Below, one piece after another: positions 1-7,781 of a stretch of DNA of 41,990 bases. The position numbers were made by a program, and so were the translations under genes. The notes below the pieces were generated by a model. It worked only from the letters and a program-made list of their open reading frames with translations, was not told where the DNA came from and searched no databases. The stretch covers positions 1 to 41,990 of the forward strand of contig JAFWMS010000003.1 in the NCBI GenBank assembly GCA_017545535.1, in the 5' to 3' direction. This stretch comes from Clostridia bacterium (GTDB lineage Bacteria; Bacillota; Clostridia; Christensenellales; CAG-138). Position 1 is the stretch's first letter. The number at the start of each line of letters is the position of its first letter.

Positions 1-8
1 CCCCACCC

Positions 9-125
<117 letters not shown>

Positions 126-129
126 CCCC

Positions 130-164
130 AAAGAGTCACTCCTTCGAGTGACTCTTTTCTTTTT
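130..164 (+). terminator. Rho-independent terminator of the rRNA operon
   Basis: A perfect 12-bp stem (130-141 with 146-157) with loop CTTC is followed by a T-rich run (155-164). It lies directly behind the 5S gene. Confidence 0.9.
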
Positions 165-219
165 ATAAAACATGGTGTAAGATGGCTTTACAGGCAATTG
201 CTTATCGGAGGATATACTG

Positions 220-558
220 ATGAGGTGCTATCGCTGCGGCACTAACATGGATGAGGATTCTACGATCTGTCCTGCATGCGGGTTCGATCTGAATTCGCCT
301 GTTGAGATCCGGATGTGTAAGGGCATGATGGGCGCCGATATCTTCGATCAGAAAGGGACGCTCCTTTGGACAGGCCGAGATTCGGAAACGGCCTATATCG
401 ACGCGCCGGAGCGCAAGAACATCCGCATATGCTGGAAAGCAGATTTTGAGATCTGGTGCAACGTCAAGAATGGAGAAGCATACCGATTCGAACATAGGAT
501 CGGCGCACCGAGCGGGTTTGTACAGTTGATCAAAACGAGAGCCATTCCAAAGAAATAA
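220..558 (+). CDS. Small zinc-ribbon protein of unknown function
   Basis: A 112-residue protein. It opens with a four-cysteine zinc ribbon: C3-x2-C6, then C17-x2-C20 (CPAC). Such double CxxC knuckles bind one zinc ion and are common at the N-terminus of small clostridial proteins of unknown role. The remaining 85 residues look like a compact mixed alpha/beta domain with no signal peptide and no membrane segment, so it should be cytosolic. I do not recognise the C-terminal domain. The start is supported by GGAGG at 207-211, 8 nt before ATG. The gene stands alone between the 5S terminator and its own terminator at 562-607; I saw no clear promoter. A reverse ORF over the same bases is a shadow. 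Confidence 0.75.
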   Translation: MRCYRCGTNMDEDSTICPACGFDLNSPVEIRMCKGMMGADIFDQKGTLLWTGRDSETAYIDAPERKNIRICWKADFEIWCNVKNGEAYRFEHRIGAPSGFVQLIKTRAIPKK

Positions 559-561
559 TAA

Positions 562-607
562 CGGATCGAGCCTACCTTTGGGAACTCGATCCGCTTCATG
601 TTTTTTG
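562..607 (+). terminator. Terminator after the zinc-ribbon gene
   Basis: CGGATCGAG (562-570) pairs perfectly with CTCGATCCG (585-593). A short spacer and a run of six T (601-606) follow. Confidence 0.75.
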
Positions 608-715
608 CTTATTTCAAAAAGAGAAAAAGGAATGCCCCCTTTCTTGCCGCTTCTCTGTCCAAAAGAACAATGCCACGGAACCGGCTTCTTTTTGTCCGGC
701 CCTGCCTATCCATCA
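600..715 (-). repeat. Degenerate copy F of the intergenic hairpin/mirror repeat
   Basis: Read on the minus strand, AGAGAAGCGGCAAGAAAGGG, followed by GGCATT, closely matches the tail of the copy at 2383-2405 (AGAGAAGCGCAAGGGGAGGC, then ATTTG). Flanking purine/pyrimidine tracts (CAAAAAGAA, TTCTTTTGG, CTTTTTCTCTTTTT) resemble decayed hairpin arms. The hairpins no longer pair cleanly, so boundaries are approximate. The copy fills the gap between the zinc-ribbon terminator and the 3' end of the GNAT gene. Confidence 0.45.
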
Positions 716-1209
716 AAAAAACGTGTTTTGTCGATGATAGTGGCCTTTCCCAAGGCATGCTGTCCGTATTCCCGGAACCCCAGGGACAGCAGGAGGCGTT
801 CACTGGGGGCGTTGAAGGGGAAGTGGCCGCCATGCAAATACGGGGCGTCCGCTTCGTGTCGCCGGATCATGGACAGCAAGGCTTCCCGCATGTATCCCTG
901 CTGCTGTTAGGGCGGGAAGGTGGCGTAGGCCAGCGTCCGGCCGCCGACCGGCAGGGCGCGCTGCATATCCTCCGGCAGCTCTGACGGCACGTCCAAAAGA
1001 AAGCCGATAAGGGCCCCGTCCGCCTTTCGAACCAGACCGTAGGCAGCGGGCAGAGCGGAAAAGCGAGCGAAGAGCAGGCGGGCTCTGTCCTCCGACAGGT
1101 CCAATGGCAGGCCGTACATCCGGCGCAGCTCCCTATCCCCGATGCCGGAGAGGAAGGCCGCCTCGTCCTGCGGGGACAGGTGGCGAACGATCAGCCGCTC
1201 CGTTTCCAT
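706..1209 (-). pseudogene. GNAT acetyltransferase (RimJ/RimL-like) broken by an in-frame stop
   Basis: GNAT proteins move an acetyl group from acetyl-CoA to an amine. The N-terminal part (METERLIVRHLSPQDEAAFL ...) has the usual RimJ/RimL-type opening and runs to AYATFPP. A TAA codon then stands at 909-907. In the same frame the rest of the fold continues: QQQGYMREALLSMIRRH, the acetyl-CoA pyrophosphate-loop region, and then NAPSERLLLSLGFREYG, the typical end of the domain. Read through, the protein is about 167 residues, the normal family length. A single substitution (Tyr, Gln, Lys or Glu codon to TAA) explains the break; no frameshift is needed. The start ATG is 1 nt after the deacetylase stop codon, so the two were one operon. 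A sequencing error or real gene decay are both possible. Confidence 0.8.
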
Positions 1210-1210
1210 G

Positions 1211-2290
1211 TCAATCGGCCTTCGAATAGATCCAGCCATAGTGGAGGCCCTCCTTGGAGCAGTTCAAAAGCTCCGACACGGTGACCAGCTGGTACCCCTG
1301 CTGCTGGAGGGCGGGGATGATGACCTTCATGGCCTCCACGGTCTTTTGATACTTGTCGTGGAAAAGGAGGATGGAGCCGTTGAGGCCCCGGCCCAGCTCG
1401 TCCTTTTCAGCGAGGATCCGGTCGATCATCATTTGGGCGGTGTAGTCCTCGTGGGAGTCGTGGCTGGAACGGGTGTGGTTGACGATTGCCAGCTCCAGCT
1501 CCTTGGCCATGGCCACGATGTCCTCTCGGGTGTCGCTGCCCTTCTTGCCGTAGGAGATGTAGGGCGGGCGCAGCAGGTGGATCCGGTAGCCAAAGAGCCG
1601 GTAGATCTTGTCGTTCACATCGCCCACGGTGGTCCGCCGGTCCGCCGGGGAGAGCTTTTCCAGATCGTCGTGGTTGGTGGTGTGGTTGCCGATCTCGCAG
1701 CCCAGGCCCAGCTCCCGCTTGACCAGGTCTTGGTTGGCGTCCACATAGGCGCCCTTGATGAAGAAGGTGGCCCGGGCGTGGTTCGCCTCCAGCACGTCCA
1801 ATATCGCCCCGGTGATGGGGGGGTAGGGCCCGTCGTCGAAGGTCAGGGCCAGCATCTTCCCGTTGGGGTCGATCTGCATCTCGTCCAGTGCCTTATACAA
1901 GGAGGCGGCGTCCGGAAAATTCCCATATGTGGAAAGGTTTTTATAGAGCTGTTCCATGCGTTCGATGTACCAATCCGCCTGGATGGCCGGGGCGGGGGTA
2001 GCGGGGATGGGGGTGGCCGGGACGGCGGTGGGAAGGGCCGTCATGGCGGCCGTGGGCAGGAGGGTATCGGCCAGGGCGGAGGCCGCGGCGGCCGTGGGCT
2101 CCAGGGCGGAGGCCTGCTGATTTTTCTTCACAGCCCGGGTGACGAGGGACACGATGCTCACCACCAGCAGGGTGACGAGCACCATGCCAGCTCCCAGCAC
2201 CATCAGCCGACGGCGGCGGTATTTCTTTCTTTTGGCGGCGGCCCGTTTGCGCGCGGCACGGCGCCGGGCCTCCTCGCGACTCATTTCCAT
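1211..2290 (-). CDS. Membrane-anchored polysaccharide deacetylase (carbohydrate esterase 4)
   Basis: A 359-residue protein. CE4 enzymes remove N-acetyl groups from peptidoglycan or other amino-sugar polymers using a metal ion. Residues 1-28 are very basic; one membrane segment follows (about 29-51), so the catalytic part faces outward. A Pro/Thr/Ala-rich linker (about 63-103) leads to the NodB domain. Its motifs are visible: LTFDDGP (motif 1), GNHTTNHDDL with the H-x3-H metal ligands (motif 2), LRPPY (motif 3) and LLFHD (motif 5). I chose the ATG at 2290 because a strong promoter (2297-2325) ends just before it, although no Shine-Dalgarno site is visible; the second ATG, six bases further in, is the alternative. 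The substrate cannot be read from sequence. Confidence 0.9.
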   Translation of the reverse strand: MEMSREEARRRAARKRAAAKRKKYRRRRLMVLGAGMVLVTLLVVSIVSLVTRAVKKNQQASALEPTAAAASALADTLLPTAAMTALPTAVPATPIPATPAPAIQADWYIERMEQLYKNLSTYGNFPDAASLYKALDEMQIDPNGKMLALTFDDGPYPPITGAILDVLEANHARATFFIKGAYVDANQDLVKRELGLGCEIGNHTTNHDDLEKLSPADRRTTVGDVNDKIYRLFGYRIHLLRPPYISYGKKGSDTREDIVAMAKELELAIVNHTRSSHDSHEDYTAQMMIDRILAEKDELGRGLNGSILLFHDKYQKTVEAMKVIIPALQQQGYQLVTVSELLNCSKEGLHYGWIYSKAD

Positions 2291-2296
2291 GGGGCC

Positions 2297-2325
2297 AGTA
2301 TACAGGATTATTGCCTTTTTTGCAA
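2297..2325 (-). promoter_or_regulatory. Promoter of the polysaccharide deacetylase
   Basis: On the minus strand, TTGCAA (2325-2320), a 17-bp spacer and TATACT (2302-2297). Transcription should start about 7 nt further on, at or next to the A of the ATG at 2290, so the mRNA is predicted to be leaderless. Confidence 0.7.
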
Positions 2326-2340
2326 GAATGGGGTTCTTTT

Positions 2341-2402
2341 GTCGCTTTTTCTCTTTAGTGAAGAGGAAAAAGCGGCGTAAAAAGAGAAGCGCAAGGGGAG
2401 GC
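2341..2402 (+). repeat. Intergenic hairpin/mirror repeat, copy A (single half-element)
   Basis: Pyrimidine arm GCTTTTTCTCTT (2344-2355) pairs with purine arm AAGAGGAAAAAGC (2361-2373, one bulged G); flanking bases extend the stem to 2341-2376. After the 7-nt linker GCGGCGT (2372-2378) comes AAAAAGAGAAG (2379-2389), the mirror image of the purine arm, then GCGCAAGGGGAGGC. No inward-facing partner was found nearby. Confidence 0.75.
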
Positions 2403-2481
2403 ATTTGTTGTAAAACAACTGAGGTTTCCTCCATAAAGCTATCTTGTTTCCAGGAATAGCGCCGATACGCATTCGTGTCTG

Positions 2482-2520
2482 TCCAAAAGCGGAATTTTTG
2501 GAAAAAATTGCGCTTTCGGA
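2482..2520. repeat. Inverted repeat upstream of the PBP promoter
   Basis: TCCAAAAGCGGAATTTTT (2482-2499) is complementary, with two mismatches, to AAAAATTGCGCTTTCGGA (2503-2520). It sits directly upstream of the likely promoter of the penicillin-binding protein gene and could be an operator or a cruciform-forming site. It is not clearly part of the hairpin/mirror family. Confidence 0.55.
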
Positions 2521-2548
2521 TGCAAAGAGAAGGATTATCTGCTATAGT
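2520..2548 (+). promoter_or_regulatory. Possible promoter of the penicillin-binding protein gene
   Basis: A -10 box TATAGT (2543-2548) is 17 bp behind a weak -35 (ATGCAA, 2520-2525). The -10 is convincing, the -35 less so. Confidence 0.45.
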
Positions 2549-2583
2549 ATAAACAGCTTAGTATGTACTTTGGAGGAAACCGG

Positions 2584-5202
2584 TTGAAACGCACCGTCGC
2601 CGCATTGCTGATACTCGCCATGCTTCTGCCCATAGCCGTCCTCACGGGCTGCGGCCCGGACCGGGGCCAGGGGAGCGTGGTCTGTGTGCAGTTCATCAAC
2701 TACCTGGCCAACGAGGACTACGATTCCGCCTACAATCTGATCGCCGACGATCTCAAGAAGGAGGAGCCTCCCAAGGCCACCAAGGCGCCCACCCCCGGCC
2801 CTGGAGAGACCCCTGCGCCTACGGCCGCGCCCACCGTGGAGCCTACGGCGGAGCCGGAGGGGAACACGGACCATCGAATGACCCGTACGGAGTTCAAGCG
2901 GCGGTATACGGACATCTTTTCCGCCATGGGTCTTACGGGCATCGGCAAGAAGATCATTTCCGAAGTGAACGGTACCATCAACGCCAGCGTGGTCTATGAG
3001 ATGACCTATTACAGCGAAAAGGCGGGGAACCTGACCTTCACCTTCACCGTGAACAGCGAATACCACGAGGGCTGGATGGTCATGTGGGATCCCAGCCTCA
3101 TCTTTCCCAACATGGAGTGGGGCGACACCATGCTGGTGGGCACCAACTACCCGGATCGGGGCGAGATCTTCGATGCGGACGGCATTCTTCTCGCCGAAAA
3201 CGTGCCCGCCGTCACGGTCTACTGCATCCCCAGCAAGATCCAGCTCCTGGACGGCGGCAAGGCCGTCACCGACGTGAAGACCCTCTTTAAGGCCAACGAT
3301 AAGGACCTGACGCCGGAACAGCTGGCGGAGAAGGCCCTGTATGTGCCCTTCGAGCAGGCGGTGGCCGCGGTGCCAGAGCTGGGCCTGACGGAGGCCGACG
3401 TGCGCAACAGCCTGGCCCGGACCTACCGCGATTTCGCCAAGCTGAAGGTCCTGTATCCGGATCAGATGAGTCCGGAGCTGGAAGCACGGCTTTTGACCAT
3501 TCCCGGCGTGGGCGTGGACAGCAACAACTACGGCACCCTGCGCCAGTATCCCTTCGGCACCAGCCTTGCCCATCTTCTCGGATACGCGGGCATCATCCAG
3601 AAGGAGTATCTGAACCAGTATTCCGTGGAAAACGGCATGCTCAAGGAAAACAAGGAATGGCTCTATGTCATCGACCCGGAAACCGGCGAAAAGGTCAACG
3701 ATCCCAACTACGACGGCGACAGCTGGCTGGGCTATGCGGGCCTGGAGAAGCAGTTTGAGGAGCGGCTCCGCGGCGTGAAGGGGAGCTTCGCCTACATCCA
3801 GGGCAAGGGCGGCGCGGTGAAGCAGATCCTGTACAACGTGCCCGCCACCGATGGGGAGGATCTGCACCTGACCGTGAAGATCAACATGCAGAAGCGGGCG
3901 GAGCAGGTCATCCAAAACATCGTCTACGACGATTCCATCAGCGGCACGGTCATCGTCATGAACCCCACCACCGGAGGGGTGGAGGCCATGGTTTCCTTCC
4001 CGGGGTACGACCCCAACTCCTTCTCCCGGGGCGACATGGACGACGAAGCCTGGGCCGCCATGGAGAAGGATCCCAAGACCCCCCTGCTGAACCGGGCCAT
4101 CCAGGGCCTCTATCCCCCCGGCTCTACTTTCAAGCCTCTCGTGGCCATCACGGCCCTGGAATCGGGGAACGTGACGCTGGACTGGGCCTTCCCGGAGGAG
4201 CAGGAGCGGCTCAAGGGTACGGACACCATCTGGAACCCCACCAAGGGCAAGCTGATCCCCGAAAGCGGCGTCACCAAGGTGACCCGTACCTGGAGCACCA
4301 ACCGGCGGGGTCCCATGAACATGAAGAACTGCATGATCCAGTCGGACAATATCTACTTTGCCTACCTGGGCATGAAGATCGGCTGGGATACCCTGAAGAA
4401 ATATCTGACCGTCATGGGCATGGGCGAGGCGATCCCCTTTGAGCTGCCCACCCAGAAATCCCAGATCAAAAACACGGGCACCGCAGAGGAGCCGGCCTCC
4501 GAGGAGACCATGGACCTCTTGGCCATGACCGGATACGGACAGGGCGAGCTGCTGCTGACGCCCCTGCAGCTGGCCTGCTATATCTCCGCCTTCCGCAACG
4601 GAGGCACCGTCTACGCCCCCTATGTGATCGAGTCCATCTGGCAGGAGGACAAGACGGAGTATAGGGAGATCACCCATCACGAGCAGACCATCTGGAAGGA
4701 GCTGTGCGCCACCAGCACCGCGGAGTCCATCCGGGACATGCTGGAAGGGGTCGTAGAGCCTCCCAGCAACATGGGCAAGAATCCGGTGACGAAGGCGCCC
4801 TGGGCCGGCTACGGCACGGGCCGGTTTTTGAGCGTGCTGCGGGTCTACACCTGCGCCGGCAAGACGGGCACTGCCGAGTTGGCGAAGAAGCTGAACGCCA
4901 AGGACGCCGACAAGGAGCTGGCCTGGTTCGTGGCTTTCCGCAGCCGGCATCTGGACGGCACGGAGCTTGCTCCCGAAGAGGAGCGGCTGGTGCTGGTCAT
5001 GCTGGAGATCGACATGACAAAACAGGTGGACGAGTGGACACAGATGAAGTTTTTGATCGCCCAGGCCCTGCTGAAGGACGACACTTTGACCGTGTCCCCC
5101 GGCAGCGAGAGCTGCATCGAGGAGCGGACCGGCGAGCCGGACACGGTGACCACCGCCGCCGGCAATGAGGGTGAGACCGGCGACGGGAACCATGCGGGCT
5201 AA
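2584..5202 (+). CDS. Class B penicillin-binding protein (transpeptidase) with lipoprotein signal
   Basis: An 872-residue D,D-transpeptidase that cross-links peptidoglycan outside the membrane. I start it at TTG 2584: GGAGG lies at 2572-2576, 7 nt upstream, whereas the ATG at 2563 has no ribosome site. The TTG start gives a clean lipoprotein signal, MKRT + hydrophobic core + lipobox LTGC23. Residues about 30-190 resemble the NTF2-like MecA_N domain, interrupted by a Pro/Thr/Ala/Glu-rich linker; a dimerisation domain follows (NYPDRGEIFDADGILLAENV). The catalytic domain has S514-T-F-K517, S587-D-N589 and K760-T-G. This MecA_N layout is known from PBP2a/Pbp5-type enzymes, some of which have low beta-lactam affinity; resistance here is only a possibility. 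murG follows 52 bases downstream. Confidence 0.92.
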   Translation: MKRTVAALLILAMLLPIAVLTGCGPDRGQGSVVCVQFINYLANEDYDSAYNLIADDLKKEEPPKATKAPTPGPGETPAPTAAPTVEPTAEPEGNTDHRMTRTEFKRRYTDIFSAMGLTGIGKKIISEVNGTINASVVYEMTYYSEKAGNLTFTFTVNSEYHEGWMVMWDPSLIFPNMEWGDTMLVGTNYPDRGEIFDADGILLAENVPAVTVYCIPSKIQLLDGGKAVTDVKTLFKANDKDLTPEQLAEKALYVPFEQAVAAVPELGLTEADVRNSLARTYRDFAKLKVLYPDQMSPELEARLLTIPGVGVDSNNYGTLRQYPFGTSLAHLLGYAGIIQKEYLNQYSVENGMLKENKEWLYVIDPETGEKVNDPNYDGDSWLGYAGLEKQFEERLRGVKGSFAYIQGKGGAVKQILYNVPATDGEDLHLTVKINMQKRAEQVIQNIVYDDSISGTVIVMNPTTGGVEAMVSFPGYDPNSFSRGDMDDEAWAAMEKDPKTPLLNRAIQGLYPPGSTFKPLVAITALESGNVTLDWAFPEEQERLKGTDTIWNPTKGKLIPESGVTKVTRTWSTNRRGPMNMKNCMIQSDNIYFAYLGMKIGWDTLKKYLTVMGMGEAIPFELPTQKSQIKNTGTAEEPASEETMDLLAMTGYGQGELLLTPLQLACYISAFRNGGTVYAPYVIESIWQEDKTEYREITHHEQTIWKELCATSTAESIRDMLEGVVEPPSNMGKNPVTKAPWAGYGTGRFLSVLRVYTCAGKTGTAELAKKLNAKDADKELAWFVAFRSRHLDGTELAPEEERLVLVMLEIDMTKQVDEWTQMKFLIAQALLKDDTLTVSPGSESCIEERTGEPDTVTTAAGNEGETGDGNHAG

Positions 5203-5254
5203 GATCGGCATAGTATAGGCAGCGACGAAGCATACGAGGCGAGGGGAGAAAAGC

Positions 5255-6319
5255 GTGAAGACCATCATCTTTACCGGCGGCGGTACGGCGGGGCATGTGA
5301 TGCCCAACCTGGCGCTGATGGACCGATTGGATAAAGGCGAGTGGACCATCCACTATATCGGCACCGAGGAGGGCATCGAGCACGAGCTCCTTGCCCGGCG
5401 GCCGGAAGTGGTGTACCACGCCATCGCCTGGGGGAAGCTCAGACGCTACTTCTCCTGGAAAAACTTTTCCGATCCCTTCCGGGTGGTGAAGGGGTATTTC
5501 CAGTCCCGGCAGATCATGCGGGAGGTGAAGCCCGATGTGCTCTTCAGCAAAGGGGGGTACGTATCCGTGCCCGTGGTCATGGCGGCTCGGGGCAAGTGCC
5601 CGGTCATCTGCCATGAGAGCGACTATTCTCCGGGGCTTGCCAATCGGATCGCGTCCAAATTCGCGGACACCGTCTGCACCACCTTCTCCGACACCGTATC
5701 GAAGGTCCCCTCGGGCAAGGGCGTCCATACCGGCACCCCCATCCGCGCTTCCCTCTTTGAAGGGAGCCGGGAGAAGGGACTGACCTTCACGGGCCTCTCC
5801 GGGGAGAAGCCCGTGCTGCTGGCGGTAGGCGGCAGCACCGGCGCCAAGGCGTTGAATGAAGCCTTGGAAGCGTCCCTCGATGAGCTCCTCAAAACCTTCG
5901 ACATCGTGCACCTCTGCGGCCAGGGGAAGTTGGACGACACCGCGCCCCGGCCCGGATACGTGCGCTTCGAGTATGTGAACGAGCAGATGGCGGACGTGCT
6001 GGCCTTGGCGGACGTGGTGCTGAGCCGGGCGGGGGCCAACGCGGTCTTCGAGCTGCTGGCCCTGAAAAAGCCCAGCGTGCTGGTGCCTCTGCCCCTGGAG
6101 GCCAGCCGGGGCGACCAGATCCTGAACGCGAAATACTTTGAGAAGAACGGCTACGCCGTCCACCTGCCCCAAAGCGAGATCACGCCGGCGCGGCTCCAGG
6201 AGACGGTGCTGAACCTGTATCGGGACCGGCAAAAATACATCGACGCCATGGCATCGGCACCCGGCGCCGACGGCACAGAGAACATTCTGCGCCTTATCTT
6301 CCGCGCGGTGGACCAATGA
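5255..6319 (+). CDS. murG: UDP-GlcNAc:lipid I N-acetylglucosaminyltransferase
   Basis: MurG adds GlcNAc to lipid I to make lipid II, the last cytoplasmic step of peptidoglycan precursor synthesis, at the inner face of the membrane. The 354-residue protein has the N-terminal GGGTAGHVMP loop, FSKGGYVSVPVV, and the C-terminal donor-binding region (AVGGSTGAKALNE, SRAGANAVFELLALKKPSVLVPLP). The length is normal. The start is GTG, with GAGGGGAG at 5241-5248 upstream. Its place next to a transpeptidase gene, outside a mur/fts cluster, suggests a cell-wall operon of its own. The 3' end overlaps the methyltransferase start by 4 bases (ATGA), so their translation is probably coupled. Confidence 0.96.
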   Translation: MKTIIFTGGGTAGHVMPNLALMDRLDKGEWTIHYIGTEEGIEHELLARRPEVVYHAIAWGKLRRYFSWKNFSDPFRVVKGYFQSRQIMREVKPDVLFSKGGYVSVPVVMAARGKCPVICHESDYSPGLANRIASKFADTVCTTFSDTVSKVPSGKGVHTGTPIRASLFEGSREKGLTFTGLSGEKPVLLAVGGSTGAKALNEALEASLDELLKTFDIVHLCGQGKLDDTAPRPGYVRFEYVNEQMADVLALADVVLSRAGANAVFELLALKKPSVLVPLPLEASRGDQILNAKYFEKNGYAVHLPQSEITPARLQETVLNLYRDRQKYIDAMASAPGADGTENILRLIFRAVDQ

Positions 6320-7722
6320 CGGCGCAACGCTATATCGAACAACTGAGCGGCGAAGCAGCGGGGGAGGCCCTGTCTGCTTTGTGCACCCTATCCAAAACAA
6401 AGGCGGGCCGGGAACAGGTCAACGGTCTGTTGGGGGACAGGCTCTCCCTTCACGAAGCCGCCGCGTCCCTCACGCCCAAGGTCCGCAAAAACGCGTATCG
6501 GCTCATGGGCGCTTTGGAGGATGAAAGGGATCTGCCTGTTTTGAAGGAAGCCCTTCAAAGGGAGGAGACCCTTTTCACCATCCCCAGCCTGCTGCTCGCT
6601 TTGGGTCGGCTGGGGGACGAGGATACCTTGCGGGCCTATGTGGCGCCTACGTCTCAAAGCGCCGAGACGGACGGGCTGGTCGGACAGATCGTCCTCGCTC
6701 AGAAGAAGGCGCTGCAGCAATTCGAAAGCTACGGATCTGAAAAGCTCACGCGGCTGAAAAAGCCCCAAAAGGTGCTGTGCTATGCCTCCGAGGGGTTTTT
6801 AGACGTTCTGATGGAGGAGCTTTTGGAGCTGGGGTTCGAACCCGTGGCGGAGAAGGGCGCCGCATCGGTGATTACGGACCGGATCGACCTCATCTACCGG
6901 GCTAACTGCCTGGCGGAGGCGCTGCTGCCCATCGCCTATGACGTGCCCCTCGACGCGGACCAGATCGCCCGCCGCGTGGGACAGCTGCCCGGGGCGCGGT
7001 ATCGGATCGAGCTCAGGGGCTATACCCGGGACCGGCGTAAGCTCATTGGAGCCTTGGCCCAGGCTTTGCCGGGACAGAACAACCCTTCCGCCTATGATAC
7101 GGAGCTGCGGGTGGACTGCCACATGGACCAGGCGGACCTGTATCTCAAGCTTTGGAACGTGTTGGATGAGCGCTACCCCTGGCGGCAGCGGACCGTCAGC
7201 GCCTCCATCCATCCCGCCACGGCCGCGTGTCTCGCCCGGTACGCGAAGCGATTCGAGAAGCGGGACAGGCCCCGTGTCCTGGACCCCTTCTGCGGCTGCG
7301 GATCCCTCCTCTTTGCCCGGGAATCCTTGGGCCCCTGCCGGGTGCTGGTGGGCGTCGATAAAAGCGGCAGCGCCGTGGAGAGCGCCCGGATGAACGCCCG
7401 GGCGGGGAAGTCCAAAGCTTCCTTCGTCACCAAGGACGCCCTGCGCTTCGAGGCCAGGGAGGGTTTTGATCTCATCCTCTCCAACCTGCCCTTCGGGAAC
7501 CGGGTGGGGAACCACGAGGACAACACCCGCCTCTACGACCGGTTCGTCTGGCGGCTGCCCGAGCTGCTGAGCCCCGGGGGCGTGGCGGTGCTCTATACGA
7601 TGGAATATAAGCTGCTGAAAACCTGCCTCGGCAGGGTCCGGGGACTCGATCTGCGGGAGCAGAAACGGACTGAAGCCGGAGGGCTTCTGCCCTGGATATT
7701 TGTGGTTGACAAGGCCGAATAG
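6316..7722 (+). CDS. Putative RNA methyltransferase (THUMP/UPF0020-like) with helical N-terminus
   Basis: A 468-residue protein. The C-terminal third is a class I S-adenosylmethionine-dependent methyltransferase: LDPFCGCGSLLFA (SAM loop, as in the UPF0020/Trm14/RlmL group), VGVDKSG (acidic residue for the ribose), and SNLPFG, a variant of the NPPY/NPPFG catalytic motif that points to an exocyclic guanine amine as target. Residues about 150-300 show weak THUMP-like features ahead of SIHPATAACLARYA, the usual junction to the catalytic domain. Residues 1-125 look like short HEAT-type helical pairs (VRKNAYRLMGALEDERDLPVLKEAL), unusual for this family. The start ATG overlaps the murG stop. No substrate can be assigned; tRNA or rRNA m2G formation is the likely activity. 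Confidence 0.75.
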   Translation: MTAQRYIEQLSGEAAGEALSALCTLSKTKAGREQVNGLLGDRLSLHEAAASLTPKVRKNAYRLMGALEDERDLPVLKEALQREETLFTIPSLLLALGRLGDEDTLRAYVAPTSQSAETDGLVGQIVLAQKKALQQFESYGSEKLTRLKKPQKVLCYASEGFLDVLMEELLELGFEPVAEKGAASVITDRIDLIYRANCLAEALLPIAYDVPLDADQIARRVGQLPGARYRIELRGYTRDRRKLIGALAQALPGQNNPSAYDTELRVDCHMDQADLYLKLWNVLDERYPWRQRTVSASIHPATAACLARYAKRFEKRDRPRVLDPFCGCGSLLFARESLGPCRVLVGVDKSGSAVESARMNARAGKSKASFVTKDALRFEAREGFDLILSNLPFGNRVGNHEDNTRLYDRFVWRLPELLSPGGVAVLYTMEYKLLKTCLGRVRGLDLREQKRTEAGGLLPWIFVVDKAE

Positions 7723-7734
7723 CCTTGGTAAAAT
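7706..7734 (+). promoter_or_regulatory. Promoter of metG
   Basis: TTGACA (7706-7711), 17-bp spacer, TAAAAT (7729-7734), overlapping the last codons of the methyltransferase gene. The predicted leader to the metG start is about 40 nt, too short for a T-box or S-box riboswitch. Confidence 0.75.
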
Positions 7735-7781
7735 TTTTCAATCTGCAAAACCCGCTCATTCGCGGGAAGGAGGAAATCTGC

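Noticed and set aside
213..218. TATACT close to the start of the zinc-ribbon gene, as a -10 box
   Set aside because: It lies between the Shine-Dalgarno site and the ATG, and no -35 is found 16-18 bases upstream.
1142..2380. 412-codon plus-strand open frame opposite the polysaccharide deacetylase
   Set aside because: Gly/Val/His-rich shadow; the minus strand has the intact CE4 motifs, membrane anchor and promoter.
2542..5349. 935-codon open frame on the minus strand across the PBP gene
   Set aside because: Shadow of a GC-rich coding region: low-complexity His/Gly/Leu/Val composition, no ribosome site, and the plus strand encodes a clear transpeptidase with all motifs.
7735..7781. T-box or S-box riboswitch before metG
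   Set aside because: The predicted leader is only about 40 nt and has no T-box sequence or S-box core.
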